A stretch of DNA of 64,000 bases, taken from contig JAOARY010000051.1 in NCBI GenBank assembly GCA_025210335.1, forward strand, positions 80,643-144,642. The letters are read 5' to 3'. The translations under genes were made by a program, and so were the position numbers. The DNA comes from Peptostreptococcaceae bacterium. GTDB taxonomy: Bacteria > Bacillota > Clostridia > Peptostreptococcales > Peptostreptococcaceae. Under the pieces are notes generated by a model, which ran no database searches, was not told where the DNA came from, and was given only the letters and a program-made list of their open reading frames with translations. Positions 26,776 through 35,333 of the stretch are shown here, in pieces. The first letter of the stretch is position 1. Each line of letters begins with the position of its first letter.

Positions 26776-28182
26776 ATGTCTTTAAATAATAGAGTAAAAA
26801 TAACGGAAACAGTTTTAAGAGATGGACATCAGTCATTAATTGCAACAAGAATGACAACAGAACAAATGTTACCTATATTAGAAAAAATGGATAAAGTGGG
26901 TTATCATGCACTTGAAATGTGGGGAGGAGCAACTTTTGATGCTTCTTTAAGATTTTTAAATGAAGATCCATGGGAAAGACTTAGAAAGATGAGAAAGTAT
27001 GTTAAAAATACAAAACTACAAATGCTTTTGAGAGGTCAAAATATATTAGGTTATAAACATTATGCAGATGATGTTGTAATAGAATTTGTAAAAAAAGCTA
27101 TAGCTAATGGTATAGATATTATAAGAATATTTGATGCATTAAATGATACAAGAAATATAAGAGTTGCACTTGAAACTACAAAAAAAGAAAAAGCACATGC
27201 TCAAGCTGCAATTGCATATACTACAAGTCCAGTTCACACAACAAAAACTTTTGTTGATTTAGCAAAAGAATTAGAAAATATGGGTGCAGACTCTATTTGT
27301 ATAAAGGATATGTCAGGACTTTTAACTCCTTATTATGCACATGAATTAGTAAGTTCAATAAAAGAAAATATAAATATTCCACTAGAATTACATTCACATT
27401 GTACAAGTGGGCTTGCTTCAATGACATATTTAAAAGCAATTGAAGCTGGTGTTGATATAATAGATACTGCAATATCACCATTTTCTGGGGCTACATCACA
27501 ACCTCCAACAGAATCAATGGTTGCAACACTAAAAGATAGTATTAGAGATACTAATTTAGATTTAAATAAATTAAATGAAGTTGCAGATTATTTTAAACCT
27601 ATAAGAGAAAAAAGTTTGGAAACAGGTCTTTTAAATCCTAAGATTTTAGGTGTAAATATAAATACATTAGTATATCAAGTGCCAGGTGGGATGCTTTCAA
27701 ATCTTGTATCTCAACTTAAAATGCAAAATGCACTTGATAAATTTGAAGATGTATTAAAAGAAGTTCCAAGAGTTAGAGAAGATTTAGGATATCCTTCATT
27801 GGTGACACCTACAAGTCAAATTGTTGGAACACAAGCTGTACTAAATGTTATAACAGGTGAAAGATATAAGATGGTTCCAAAGGAAGTTAAAGCATATGTA
27901 AAAGGAATGTATGGTAAGCCAACTGTGCCTATAAAAGAAGATATAATAAAGAAAATTATACAAGATGAAGAAATTATAACTTGTAGACCAGCAGATTTAA
28001 TAGAACCACAACTTGAAAAATATAAAAAAGAAATAAATGAATTTATAGAACAGGATGAAGATGTTTTATCATATGCATTATTTCCACAAGTAGCAAAAGA
28101 ATATTTTGAATACAGACAAGCACAAATGTATAAATTAGATAAGGCTTTATTAAATAAAGAATATGATTTATACCCAGTTTAA
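26776..28182 (+). CDS. oadA: Carboxyltransferase (oxaloacetate decarboxylase alpha/pyruvate carboxylase subunit B type)
   Basis: The 468-residue protein has the transcarboxylase TIM barrel with ETVLRDGHQSLIATRM at the N-terminus, the metal-binding HSHCTSG near residue 205, and a conserved carboxylase domain. It lacks the C-terminal biotin-carrier domain with its MKM lysine, so it would need a separate biotin carrier. It could decarboxylate oxaloacetate or carboxylate pyruvate. No Na+ pump beta or gamma subunit lies nearby. It has its own promoter and terminator, and the upstream TGTATACA repeats suggest a dedicated regulator. Confidence 0.82.
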   Translation: MSLNNRVKITETVLRDGHQSLIATRMTTEQMLPILEKMDKVGYHALEMWGGATFDASLRFLNEDPWERLRKMRKYVKNTKLQMLLRGQNILGYKHYADDVVIEFVKKAIANGIDIIRIFDALNDTRNIRVALETTKKEKAHAQAAIAYTTSPVHTTKTFVDLAKELENMGADSICIKDMSGLLTPYYAHELVSSIKENINIPLELHSHCTSGLASMTYLKAIEAGVDIIDTAISPFSGATSQPPTESMVATLKDSIRDTNLDLNKLNEVADYFKPIREKSLETGLLNPKILGVNINTLVYQVPGGMLSNLVSQLKMQNALDKFEDVLKEVPRVREDLGYPSLVTPTSQIVGTQAVLNVITGERYKMVPKEVKAYVKGMYGKPTVPIKEDIIKKIIQDEEIITCRPADLIEPQLEKYKKEINEFIEQDEDVLSYALFPQVAKEYFEYRQAQMYKLDKALLNKEYDLYPV

Positions 28183-28189
28183 AAATATA

Positions 28190-28233
28190 TAAAAAAATAG
28201 GATGAAGATTTATCTTCATCCTATTTTTTTATA
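28190..28233 (+). terminator. Bidirectional terminator between oadA-like and queT
   Basis: AAAAATAGGATGAAGATT pairs with TTATCTTCATCCTATTTTTT and is flanked by A and T runs. Its right side overlaps the end of the convergent queT gene. Confidence 0.88.
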
Positions 28234-28732
28234 TATTTTGATTTATATTAGTCGTATTACCTTTTATTAAATTAAGGAAGTATGAATTTTTTGTAAGCAT
28301 TTTGAATATAGGAACTCCTATAAATGAAACTATTACTAACTCTGATAACATTATTTGGAATGTTACTAGAAAGAAGTTAACAGGTTCACTAGATAAGAAG
28401 TATATTTCTAATCCTATTATAAAACTAAATACAGCTGGCCAAATACTAGCTATATATATGTTTTTAGATTTATTAATCATATAAAGACTTATGAAACTTG
28501 CAAAACTACCAAATATAACATCTGCAATTCCAAATGGACTTGCTAAATTTGCAATAGCACATCCTAATGTTAAAGAACCTATATAAATAGGATCAAAAAA
28601 TGCTAATAAAACCATTACCTCAGATATTCTAAATTGAATAGGTCCATATCCCATCCATGGGAAATTTAAAGTCAAAACAACGTAAATAGCAGCGACTAAA
28701 CCTGCTCTTGTAAGTCTTTTAGTATCAAACAT
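28229..28732 (-). CDS. queT: Queuosine precursor transporter QueT (QrtT), ECF S-component type
   Basis: A 167-residue integral membrane protein with about five to six segments. It matches the QueT family with TRAGLVAAIYVVLTL near the N-terminus, YGPIQFRISEVM and FDPIYIGSLTLGCAIANLASPFG. It would bind and import a 7-deazaguanine precursor (preQ1, preQ0 or queuine) with the shared ECF module, whose genes are elsewhere. It starts two bases after the radical SAM gene ends and so shares its preQ1 riboswitch. Confidence 0.88.
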   Translation of the reverse strand: MFDTKRLTRAGLVAAIYVVLTLNFPWMGYGPIQFRISEVMVLLAFFDPIYIGSLTLGCAIANLASPFGIADVIFGSFASFISLYMINKSKNIYIASIWPAVFSFIIGLEIYFLSSEPVNFFLVTFQIMLSELVIVSFIGVPIFKMLTKNSYFLNLIKGNTTNINQNI

Positions 28733-28734
28733 AT

Positions 28735-29427
28735 TTAATTACCTCCTACACCAAAATCAGTATTATCCCAAAGGATTTCAATATTATCATAGTCTTCTAA
28801 ATAAGAATATTCTTCTTTAAACCATTTAATAAGTTCTAAATCTCTTTGTACTGGTGTAGTATTAGGAACATATATATTGATACATGCGTATTTAAATGAT
28901 TTTTTGATTATTTCAATATCTCTTTTAATCATTTCTTTTGTTTGTCCTTTAATACCTACCATTAAGCAAACAGAATCAAAATAAGAAGCAACCTCTTCTA
29001 TAGAAGAATACACCATACCTTTTTTTAGATAATTATTTCTAAAATTATCATCAAAGGTTTCAACACCACATTTGAAAGTTAATTCAATACCAAAATAATC
29101 TTTTAATTCATCAAGTCTATTTTTGTACATATAGTGACTTTCAAGTATTAATCTCTTGATACCCTTTTTTGAAATTATTTCTTTAATGTCATTTAGTGTT
29201 TCTTCTGGTAGTTCAAAAGCACTACCTGAATTGATAACTTCTAAAACTTTTTTCTCTCCTGTTACATTTTTTAATATTTTTTTGTTAAATTCGATTATTT
29301 CATCCAAATTTGTACTATTATCATGAATATAATCGCAAAAAAAACAACGCCCCCACTGACAGGGACGTGATTTTAACAGAACAATCTCTCTTGGATTTTT
29401 TATAGAGATTACATTATACCTAATCAT
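28735..29427 (-). CDS. Radical SAM protein in a queuosine-salvage operon, QueL candidate
   Basis: A 230-residue radical SAM protein whose cluster motif is CQWGRCFFC (CX4CX2C, one residue longer than the common CX3CX2C). It also has a GSAFELPEETL segment and a compact barrel. It is transcribed first in a two-gene operon with queT under a preQ1 riboswitch. A queuine lyase (QueL) of the radical SAM family has been described with such a transporter in Clostridioides difficile, so QueL is a reasonable candidate. ATG 29427 is preferred to GTG 29436 because AAGGGAG is only about one base from the GTG. Confidence 0.6.
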   Translation of the reverse strand: MIRYNVISIKNPREIVLLKSRPCQWGRCFFCDYIHDNSTNLDEIIEFNKKILKNVTGEKKVLEVINSGSAFELPEETLNDIKEIISKKGIKRLILESHYMYKNRLDELKDYFGIELTFKCGVETFDDNFRNNYLKKGMVYSSIEEVASYFDSVCLMVGIKGQTKEMIKRDIEIIKKSFKYACINIYVPNTTPVQRDLELIKWFKEEYSYLEDYDNIEILWDNTDFGVGGN

Positions 29428-29438
29428 ATTAATCACAC

Positions 29439-29476
29439 TCCCTTGTTTTTTATAGTGGGTACCAAGGAAACACTAA
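29439..29476 (-). promoter_or_regulatory. preQ1 class I riboswitch
   Basis: On the minus strand P1 is TAGTG (29475-29471) with CACTA (29457-29453). The loop holds CCTTG, and the tail is AT-rich with TAAAAAAC. CAAGG (29445-29441) pairs with the loop CCTTG (29467-29463) to give the H-type pseudoknot. The AAGGGAG ribosome binding site follows, so ligand binding would hide it (translational OFF). Size and A-rich tail match preQ1-I. Confidence 0.8.
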
Positions 29477-29683
29477 CGACTTCTATAAGATAACATAAAA
29501 CGAATAAGAGTACAAGTTTAATATTTTTAACAATTTAATAGAATCATATTTTAATTATTTCACTTATTAAATAGTTAAAAGTACTTATTTAATATAATAT
29601 GTAGTTAAATTTATAAATAATTATGTTAAAATAAATAGTAATATTATATTTTTTTTTACATAAATAATTAGTGAGGTGAAAGT

Positions 29684-30115
29684 ATGTTTAAGGGAAGTAG
29701 CAATAAAAATGCTCAAAAAATAGTTAGTAAATCTGAAGCAACGATAATAGGAGAATCTTGTGTTTTTGAAGGTAATATAAAAGAAGGTGCAGATATTACT
29801 ATTTTAGGTAAAGTTAAAGGTAATTTGGATGTTAAAGGATTAGCTACTATTGAAGAAAGTGGAATCATAGAAGGAGATTTATTATCTGTAGATGCAATAA
29901 TAAGAGGAACTGTAACTGGAGATGTAAAGATTACAGAAAACCTTCGTTTAGATTCAACGTCTAAAATCAATGGAGATATTGAATATAATGTAATATCTGT
30001 TGAAGAAGGTGCTATGTTTAATGGTAGATGTAGTAGAATGTCTGCTAAAGATACAAAAATAAAAGATATTAAAGATATAAAAAAGCAAGATGTTAATGCA
30101 CAAAAAGCTAAATAA
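29684..30115 (+). CDS. Bactofilin family (polymer-forming cytoskeletal protein)
   Basis: The 143-residue protein has a short N-terminal tail, a central right-handed beta-helix domain (residues 20-120) with repeated turns such as GESCVFEGNIKEGADI and GDLLSVDAIIRG, and a Lys-rich C-terminal tail. Bactofilins polymerise without nucleotides and act at the membrane in cell shape or polarity. GAGGTG lies before the ATG. A terminator follows. It is a single-gene unit. Confidence 0.88.
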   Translation: MFKGSSNKNAQKIVSKSEATIIGESCVFEGNIKEGADITILGKVKGNLDVKGLATIEESGIIEGDLLSVDAIIRGTVTGDVKITENLRLDSTSKINGDIEYNVISVEEGAMFNGRCSRMSAKDTKIKDIKDIKKQDVNAQKAK

Positions 30116-30188
30116 TAAGAACTTATAATAATTAAAAAGAGATATATAAGAAGAATTCAAAAATAAAATATGTACTTTACTTATAAAA

Positions 30189-30213
30189 AACAATCTTAAA
30201 AGGATTGTTTTTT
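30189..30213 (+). terminator. Terminator after the bactofilin gene
   Basis: AAACAATC, loop TTAAAAG, GATTGTTT, then a run of T. Confidence 0.85.
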
Positions 30214-30588
30214 TATTTGAAACAAAAGTTATATAAAAGCCTTTTCACAAAAAATATAAGTAAAAGCAAAAATAAAATAAAATTTATAAATGAGAATTTT
30301 AAAAGCAAAAATAATGCAAAAATGTTCGGAAAAACTTTAAAAAAACGAAAAAAAACCAAGAAAAAGTTTTCAAAATGATGCATTAATAATGAAGAAAAAG
30401 TTTTCAAAGCTTTAATGTTACACTATTTGATAATTAGGTTGTCTAAAAAGAAAATTTAAAAAATTCAAAATAAACAAAAAACTTTGATATGTCGAAAATT
30501 CTGATATAATCATACTTGATTTGGGAAGATGTTTTCAAATTAGTTATAAAAAAAGAAATAATAGGGTTAAAATTGAAAGGAGCAAGAA
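30214..30588 (+). other. Intergenic region before nupC
   Basis: A 375-base stretch with no convincing ORF. A minus-strand 64-codon frame at 30213-30407 has no ribosome binding site and a low-complexity product. It holds the direct repeats, the promoter and a GAAAGGAG box before the ATG at 30589. Confidence 0.55.
30358..30510 (+). promoter_or_regulatory. Direct repeats and promoter before the nucleoside transporter
   Basis: The 17-base sequence AAGAAAAAGTTTTCAAA occurs at 30358-30374 and again at 30392-30408, 34 bases apart. Further on, TTGATA (30484-30489) with an extended TGATATAAT (-10 at 30505-30510, spacer 15) is the probable promoter. The repeats may be operator sites. Confidence 0.5.
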
Positions 30589-31809
30589 ATGGAAAAATTA
30601 ATCAGTTTTGCAGGATTATTAGTTCTGATTGGTATAGCATATCTTTTATCAGAAAACAAAAAGGCGATAAAGTGGAGACTTGTTATGGTCGGAACTTTAA
30701 TGCAAATGATTTTTGGTATAATCATATTAAAGTGGAGTGCAGGACAAGCTGCTTTTAGATGGTTAAGTGATAAAATTACTATTGTATTAGGATATACTAA
30801 ATATGGATCTGAATTCTTATTTGGTGGACTTATGGATGTTAATAATGTTGGATTCGTATTTGCATTACAAATACTACCTACTATTATATTTTTCTCTGGA
30901 CTTATGGCACTTTTATATTATTTAGGAATAATGGAAAAAATAGTAGCGGTATTAGCAAAAGTTATGCTTAAATTATTAGGAACAAGTGGTGCTGAATCTC
31001 TTTCAGCAGCAGCGAATATATTTGTTGGACAAACAGAAGCGCCTCTTATAATAAAGCCATACTTAAAAGATATGACTAGATCAGAGCTTTTAACAGTAAT
31101 GGTTGGAGGAATGGCGAGTGTATCTGGTGGAGTTTTAGCTGGATATATATCTTTAGGTGTTGATGCAGGTCATCTTATATCTGCGAGTATAATGTCTGCA
31201 CCTGCAAGTTTACTTATAGCTAAGATAATGGTACCTGAAACAGGAACACCTAAGACTATGGGTAGAGTTGATGTTGTAATGGAAAACATAGATACTAATG
31301 CAGTTGATGCTATATCAAGAGGTACATCAGAAGGTTTAGGTCTTGCAATGAATGTTGCAGCTATGTTACTTTCTTTTACAGCTTTAATGGCATTATTAAA
31401 TGGAATAGTATCTGGTATGGGATCTGTAGTTGGAATGGATTATTTATCATTAGAATGGATACTTGGAAGATTATTTGCTCCAATAGCATTTTTAATGGGT
31501 ATTCCTTCTGGTGATATAGTTAATGCAGGTACATTACTAGCACAAAAGACTTTAATAAATGAATTCTTTGCTTATACAACTTTAAGTTCATTTGTGAGCG
31601 AAGGTATGTTAAGTGCAAGAGCTCAAACAATATTAACATATGCTCTTTGTGGATTTGCTAATATAGCATCAATAGGAGTTTTAGTTGGTGGTATTGGTGG
31701 ATTAGTTCCTGAAAAGAGAGCGGAAGTTGCTACATTAGGAGTTAAAGCATTAATAGGTGGAACTATAGCTGCATTTATGACAGCTACGGTTGCAGGTATA
31801 TTAATATAA
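30589..31809 (+). CDS. nupC: Concentrative nucleoside transporter, NupC/CNT family
   Basis: The 406-residue membrane protein has the CNT signature NIFVGQTEAPLIIKPYL near residue 140. It also has the N-terminal region LISFAGLLVLIGIAYL and the second half GIPSGDIVNAGTLLAQK. It takes up nucleosides with Na+ or protons. ATG 30589 is placed by GAAAGGAGC upstream. It is monocistronic with its own promoter and terminator. Which nucleosides are used cannot be read from the sequence. Confidence 0.93.
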   Translation: MEKLISFAGLLVLIGIAYLLSENKKAIKWRLVMVGTLMQMIFGIIILKWSAGQAAFRWLSDKITIVLGYTKYGSEFLFGGLMDVNNVGFVFALQILPTIIFFSGLMALLYYLGIMEKIVAVLAKVMLKLLGTSGAESLSAAANIFVGQTEAPLIIKPYLKDMTRSELLTVMVGGMASVSGGVLAGYISLGVDAGHLISASIMSAPASLLIAKIMVPETGTPKTMGRVDVVMENIDTNAVDAISRGTSEGLGLAMNVAAMLLSFTALMALLNGIVSGMGSVVGMDYLSLEWILGRLFAPIAFLMGIPSGDIVNAGTLLAQKTLINEFFAYTTLSSFVSEGMLSARAQTILTYALCGFANIASIGVLVGGIGGLVPEKRAEVATLGVKALIGGTIAAFMTATVAGILI

Positions 31810-31837
31810 TATATAAATAAAATAGTCTTATAGTTTA

Positions 31838-31871
31838 TAAAAAAACTAGCCTTATGGTTAGTTTTTTTATT
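31838..31871 (+). terminator. Terminator of nupC
   Basis: AAAACTAGCC, loop TTAT, GGTTAGTTTT, then T run. Confidence 0.87.
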
Positions 31872-31910
31872 TGTATATTTTTAATTGTATTGTGATTTAT
31901 AATTAAAATA

Positions 31911-31954
31911 AAAAAGCTTTAAAATAGCGTCTATATGCTATTTTAAAGCTTTTT
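31911..31954 (-). terminator. Bidirectional terminator of the Na+-dependent transporter
   Basis: AAAAGCTTTAAAATAGC pairs with GCTATTTTAAAGCTTTT with A/T runs at both ends, so it can stop transcription from either side. Confidence 0.88.
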
Positions 31955-33307
31955 TTATAATTTGATAATGTTTAGATTCTGTAAGAATATAATACTTATT
32001 ATAAATGGTATGAAGAACTTAAACAAAAAGAATAAAAGTTTTTCAAATGGTAATTTTATTTCACCATCATTGGTAAGTTCTTTTACAAATAATTTTTTGT
32101 CGAAGTAATATCCTAAAAATACTGATATAAGAATGGCTCCAAGTGGTAATAAGAAATTCGATGATAGATAATTTAAAAAATCCATATAAGATTGATTAAA
32201 TAAGTTGATTTTCATAAAGCCATTAGATAATGAACATATAACTCCAGATAGAGAAACAACTACTGTTGTTAATATCGTAACTTTTTTTCTTGAAATATTA
32301 AAGTCTTCACATAAAAAAGCAACAATTACTTCTAATATAGATATTGAAGATGTAAGTCCTGCTACTAGTAGTAAAATAAAGAATAAGCATGCAAAAATAT
32401 TTCCCATAAACATTTTAGAAAAGACCATTGGTAAACTTATAAAAGCTAGTCCAGCACCACTTGAAGGATCTATATTAAATGTAAATACAGCAGGAAATAT
32501 TGCTATACCAGCTAATACTGCAACTAAAGTATCTGCAAAAGCTACATTTAATGATGTAGTTAATAAATTTTCTTTCTTAGATATATAAGATCCATAAGTT
32601 ATCATTGTGCCCATTCCTACACTCAGTGAGAAAAATGCTTGCCCTAATGCCATAAATATAGTATTTAAAGTGATTTTTGAAAAATCGAATTTAAATAAAA
32701 ATGAAAGTCCATCATTAGCATTTGCCAAAGTAAGAGCTCTTATATCAAGAATTATTATAATTATAAATAATAATGGCATTAATATTTTTGAATATTTTTC
32801 TATACCATTTTTGATACCAAATAATACTATAAAACCCGTTAAGAACATAAAAGCTACTTGCCAAAATATAGGTTCAAAACCACCAGATACTAAGTTATTA
32901 AATATCAAATCTGCTTTATCTGGTGTTAGATTATTAAATGCTCCAGATAAGCTTTTTAAAATATAACTAAAACACCACCCAGCAACAACTCCATAAAAAG
33001 AAAGTATACAAAATGCTGATAATAAACCAATATAACCAACTATTGAAAATATTGATTTAGGTGCTAGTTTTCTAAATGTTGCAATTGCATTAACTCTAGA
33101 TATTCTACCTAAAGCAAATTCTCCTATCATGATAGGAATACCAAGTGTTAATACGCATAGTAGATAAACTATCAAAAAAGCTCCTCCACCATTATCCCCA
33201 ATTATATAAGGAAAACGCCAAATATTCCCCAAACCTATAGCTGAACCTGCTGCGGCAGCTATAACTCCTATTTTACTAGAAAAACCGTCTCTCGAATTTG
33301 ATTCCAT
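31955..33307 (-). CDS. Sodium-dependent amino acid transporter, neurotransmitter:sodium symporter (SNF) family
   Basis: The 450-residue protein has about eleven to twelve membrane segments. The first carries the Na+ and substrate site motif AAAGSAIGLGNIWRFPY. The family in Firmicutes imports amino acids such as tryptophan, tyrosine or branched-chain types. The start at 33307 follows AAAGGAGG on the minus strand; a frame open to 33346 is not used. The untranslated leader holds a weak hairpin (33350-33375). The exact substrate is unknown. Confidence 0.92.
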   Translation of the reverse strand: MESNSRDGFSSKIGVIAAAAGSAIGLGNIWRFPYIIGDNGGGAFLIVYLLCVLTLGIPIMIGEFALGRISRVNAIATFRKLAPKSIFSIVGYIGLLSAFCILSFYGVVAGWCFSYILKSLSGAFNNLTPDKADLIFNNLVSGGFEPIFWQVAFMFLTGFIVLFGIKNGIEKYSKILMPLLFIIIIILDIRALTLANANDGLSFLFKFDFSKITLNTIFMALGQAFFSLSVGMGTMITYGSYISKKENLLTTSLNVAFADTLVAVLAGIAIFPAVFTFNIDPSSGAGLAFISLPMVFSKMFMGNIFACLFFILLLVAGLTSSISILEVIVAFLCEDFNISRKKVTILTTVVVSLSGVICSLSNGFMKINLFNQSYMDFLNYLSSNFLLPLGAILISVFLGYYFDKKLFVKELTNDGEIKLPFEKLLFFLFKFFIPFIISIIFLQNLNIIKL

Positions 33308-33401
33308 TATGTCCTCCTTTAGTTTATTAAAGTATAATTCAAACAAAAAAAGGCCAAAAAGCCCTTTAAATTAGAATTATTTGCTATAATATCACAAGAG
33401 A

Positions 33402-33431
33402 ATTATAATTTAGATTATATTAATATGTCAA
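33402..33431 (-). promoter_or_regulatory. Promoter of the Na+-dependent transporter
   Basis: On the minus strand TTGACA (33431-33426), an 18-base spacer and TATAAT (33407-33402). The transcript has a leader of about 90 bases. Confidence 0.72.
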
Positions 33432-33518
33432 TTTATAAAAAATAGTTTATATATTAAAAATATTATATATGAATTGTTTAAAAATTATGAAAATATAAAG
33501 TTTTTAATGAGGTGTAAG

Positions 33519-34880
33519 ATGAAAATTTTGATTAAGAATTTTTGGAATTTTAAAATCGCTGTTTTAATCGATGAAGATAATAATATAGAAGATATAATTA
33601 TTGATGAAATAGATAAACCAAAAGCCAAAGAAATATACTTAGCTAAAATAAAAAGAAAGCTAGAATCTATGCAATGTTATTTTATTGATATTGGACATGA
33701 AAAAAATGCGTTTATGAAATTTAAAGATAAAGAAGATGATAAAAACAACGAATTTTTGGTTCAAATTTTAAAGGAAGGTAAAAATAATAAAGGTCCAAGA
33801 GTAACTCAAAGATTATCATTATCTGGAAGGTTTATAGTTTTACTTACAGATAGTAATTCGATAAAAATTTCTAATAAAATTCAAGATGAAGAAGAAAGAA
33901 AAAGATTAAGAAAGATTGCAACACAGATAATAAAAGATAATGAATATGGAATTTTAATAAGAACAAATGGAGAAAAAAGAAGTAAGGAGGAATTTCAAAA
34001 AGATTTTAATTATTTAAAAAGTATTATGAACGATTTGATAAAAAAATCAAAAAATAATATAGCACCAAAACTCCTTTTTAATAAAAATGAAAAAATAATT
34101 TCTTTTATAAAAGATAATAAGGCTAATATTAAAGAAATTATTTTAGATGATGAAGAAATATATGATGAGATAATGGAGTTAAATAAGTTTTATAAAGATA
34201 TTGATGCAAAAGCGATTCGATTAGAAGAAAAAGAGAATTATTTTGAAAATTATGATGTGTATAAAAATATAAATAAATTATTATCTAATGAAGTGAGTCT
34301 AAATGATGAAGGATCTCTTGTAATTGATGAATTGGAAGCTTTAAATATAATAGATATAAATACAGGTAAAAAAACTCAAGGTGGAAATTTAAAGAAAATA
34401 GTTCATGATATTAATATAATGGCAGCTAAAGAAATAGTTAAGCAAATAAAACTTAGAAATTTATCTGGAATAATACTTATAGATTTTATAGATACAAAAG
34501 ATAAAAATGAAAAAAAACAGATAAAAGACATATTACAAGAGGGTCTTAAAAATCAAAATGCTAATGCATATGGTTTTACAAAATTAAATCTTTTTGAGAT
34601 TTCAAGACAAAGAGAAAAAAAGAGCTTAAAAGAGTATTTTACTCAAAATAAAAAAGAGAATATAAATATCAATGGAAACTATTTGGAATTTAGAATAAAA
34701 AGAGAGATTGAATTAATTAAAAAAAATAATATAAGTGAAATAATTTTTTATTTAGAAGATAGACTTATGCCTCTTATAAATGATATTATGATAAAGGAGT
34801 TAGAATTTAAATATAATATCAAAATCAAGTTTGAACATGACAAAGATAAAAATTTATTGGAAATAAAAAAATTAAAATAG
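33519..34880 (+). CDS. rng: Ribonuclease G/E family endoribonuclease
   Basis: The 453-residue protein has an N-terminal S1-like domain (residues 1-90) and an RNase E/G catalytic core with the two metal-binding aspartates in IIDINTGK and LIDFIDT. These correspond to Asp303 and Asp346 of E. coli RNase E. The zinc-link CPxC motif expected after SRQREKKSLKE is missing; YFTQNKKENIN stands there instead. ATG 33519 follows GAGGTG; the frame is open from 33474. It precedes rplU, as in many Clostridia. Confidence 0.88.
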   Translation: MKILIKNFWNFKIAVLIDEDNNIEDIIIDEIDKPKAKEIYLAKIKRKLESMQCYFIDIGHEKNAFMKFKDKEDDKNNEFLVQILKEGKNNKGPRVTQRLSLSGRFIVLLTDSNSIKISNKIQDEEERKRLRKIATQIIKDNEYGILIRTNGEKRSKEEFQKDFNYLKSIMNDLIKKSKNNIAPKLLFNKNEKIISFIKDNKANIKEIILDDEEIYDEIMELNKFYKDIDAKAIRLEEKENYFENYDVYKNINKLLSNEVSLNDEGSLVIDELEALNIIDINTGKKTQGGNLKKIVHDINIMAAKEIVKQIKLRNLSGIILIDFIDTKDKNEKKQIKDILQEGLKNQNANAYGFTKLNLFEISRQREKKSLKEYFTQNKKENININGNYLEFRIKREIELIKKNNISEIIFYLEDRLMPLINDIMIKELEFKYNIKIKFEHDKDKNLLEIKKLK

Positions 34881-34891
34881 TTCAAATAATC

Positions 34892-34920
34892 TTGACAAAG
34901 CATCAAATCTTTGATATTAT
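34892..34920 (+). promoter_or_regulatory. Promoter of the rplU operon
   Basis: TTGACA (34892-34897), 17 bases, TATTAT (34915-34920), just after the rng stop codon. Confidence 0.85.
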
Positions 34921-34922
34921 TT

Positions 34923-35010
34923 TACTTCGTAAGAGCCACACAGATTGGGCTTTAAAATCTTTGTTATTTTAATGAAGTGCCTTAGTCTGGTGAGTAATGT
35001 TTTGAGGAGG
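34923..35010 (+). ncRNA. Structured leader of rplU (L21-leader-like)
   Basis: CAC(A)CAGAT (34937-34945) pairs with GTCTGGTG (34985-34992). ACTTC (34924-34928) can pair with GAAGT (34974-34978), which would cross the first helix as a pseudoknot. The stretch lies between the promoter and rplU, where an L21 leader is known in Firmicutes. A covariance-model match to that family was not tested. Confidence 0.5.
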
Positions 35011-35017
35011 TGTAGCA

Positions 35018-35329
35018 ATGTACGCTGTACTAGAAACTGGTGGAAAGCAATATAGAGTTCAAGAAGGAGATGTTCTTTTTGTTGAAAAACTAAATGCTTC
35101 TGAAGGTGAAATGGTATCATTAGACAATGTATTAGTAGTTTCTAAAGATGGAAACTTAGTAGTTGGAAACCCTGTTGTTGAGGGAGCTAAGGTTGAAGCT
35201 AAAGTTTTAGCACAAGGAAAAGCTAAAAAAGTTATAGTTTTCAAATATAAGGCTAAGAAAGACTACAGAAGAAAACAAGGACATCGTCAACCATTCACTA
35301 AGATTCAAATAGAAAAGATAAACGCTTAA
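35018..35329 (+). CDS. rplU: 50S ribosomal protein L21
   Basis: The 103-residue product begins [23 protein letters not shown] and ends with the [18 protein letters not shown] segment, both diagnostic of bL21. AGGAGGTG lies eight bases before the ATG. It is the first gene of the operon rplU-prp-rpmA, which ends in a terminator at 35958. Confidence 0.98.
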   Translation: MYAVLETGGKQYRVQEGDVLFVEKLNASEGEMVSLDNVLVVSKDGNLVVGNPVVEGAKVEAKVLAQGKAKKVIVFKYKAKKDYRRKQGHRQPFTKIQIEKINA

Positions 35330-35333
35330 TATT

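Noticed and set aside
30213..30407. 64-codon minus-strand frame in the gap before nupC
   Set aside because: Low-complexity hydrophobic product, no Shine-Dalgarno box, and it covers the bactofilin terminator and the direct repeats. More likely chance in AT-rich DNA.
32205..32966. Two plus-strand frames of 127 and 119 codons
   Set aside because: They lie antisense inside the Na+-dependent transporter gene, which has clear family motifs. The plus-strand products look like no protein family.
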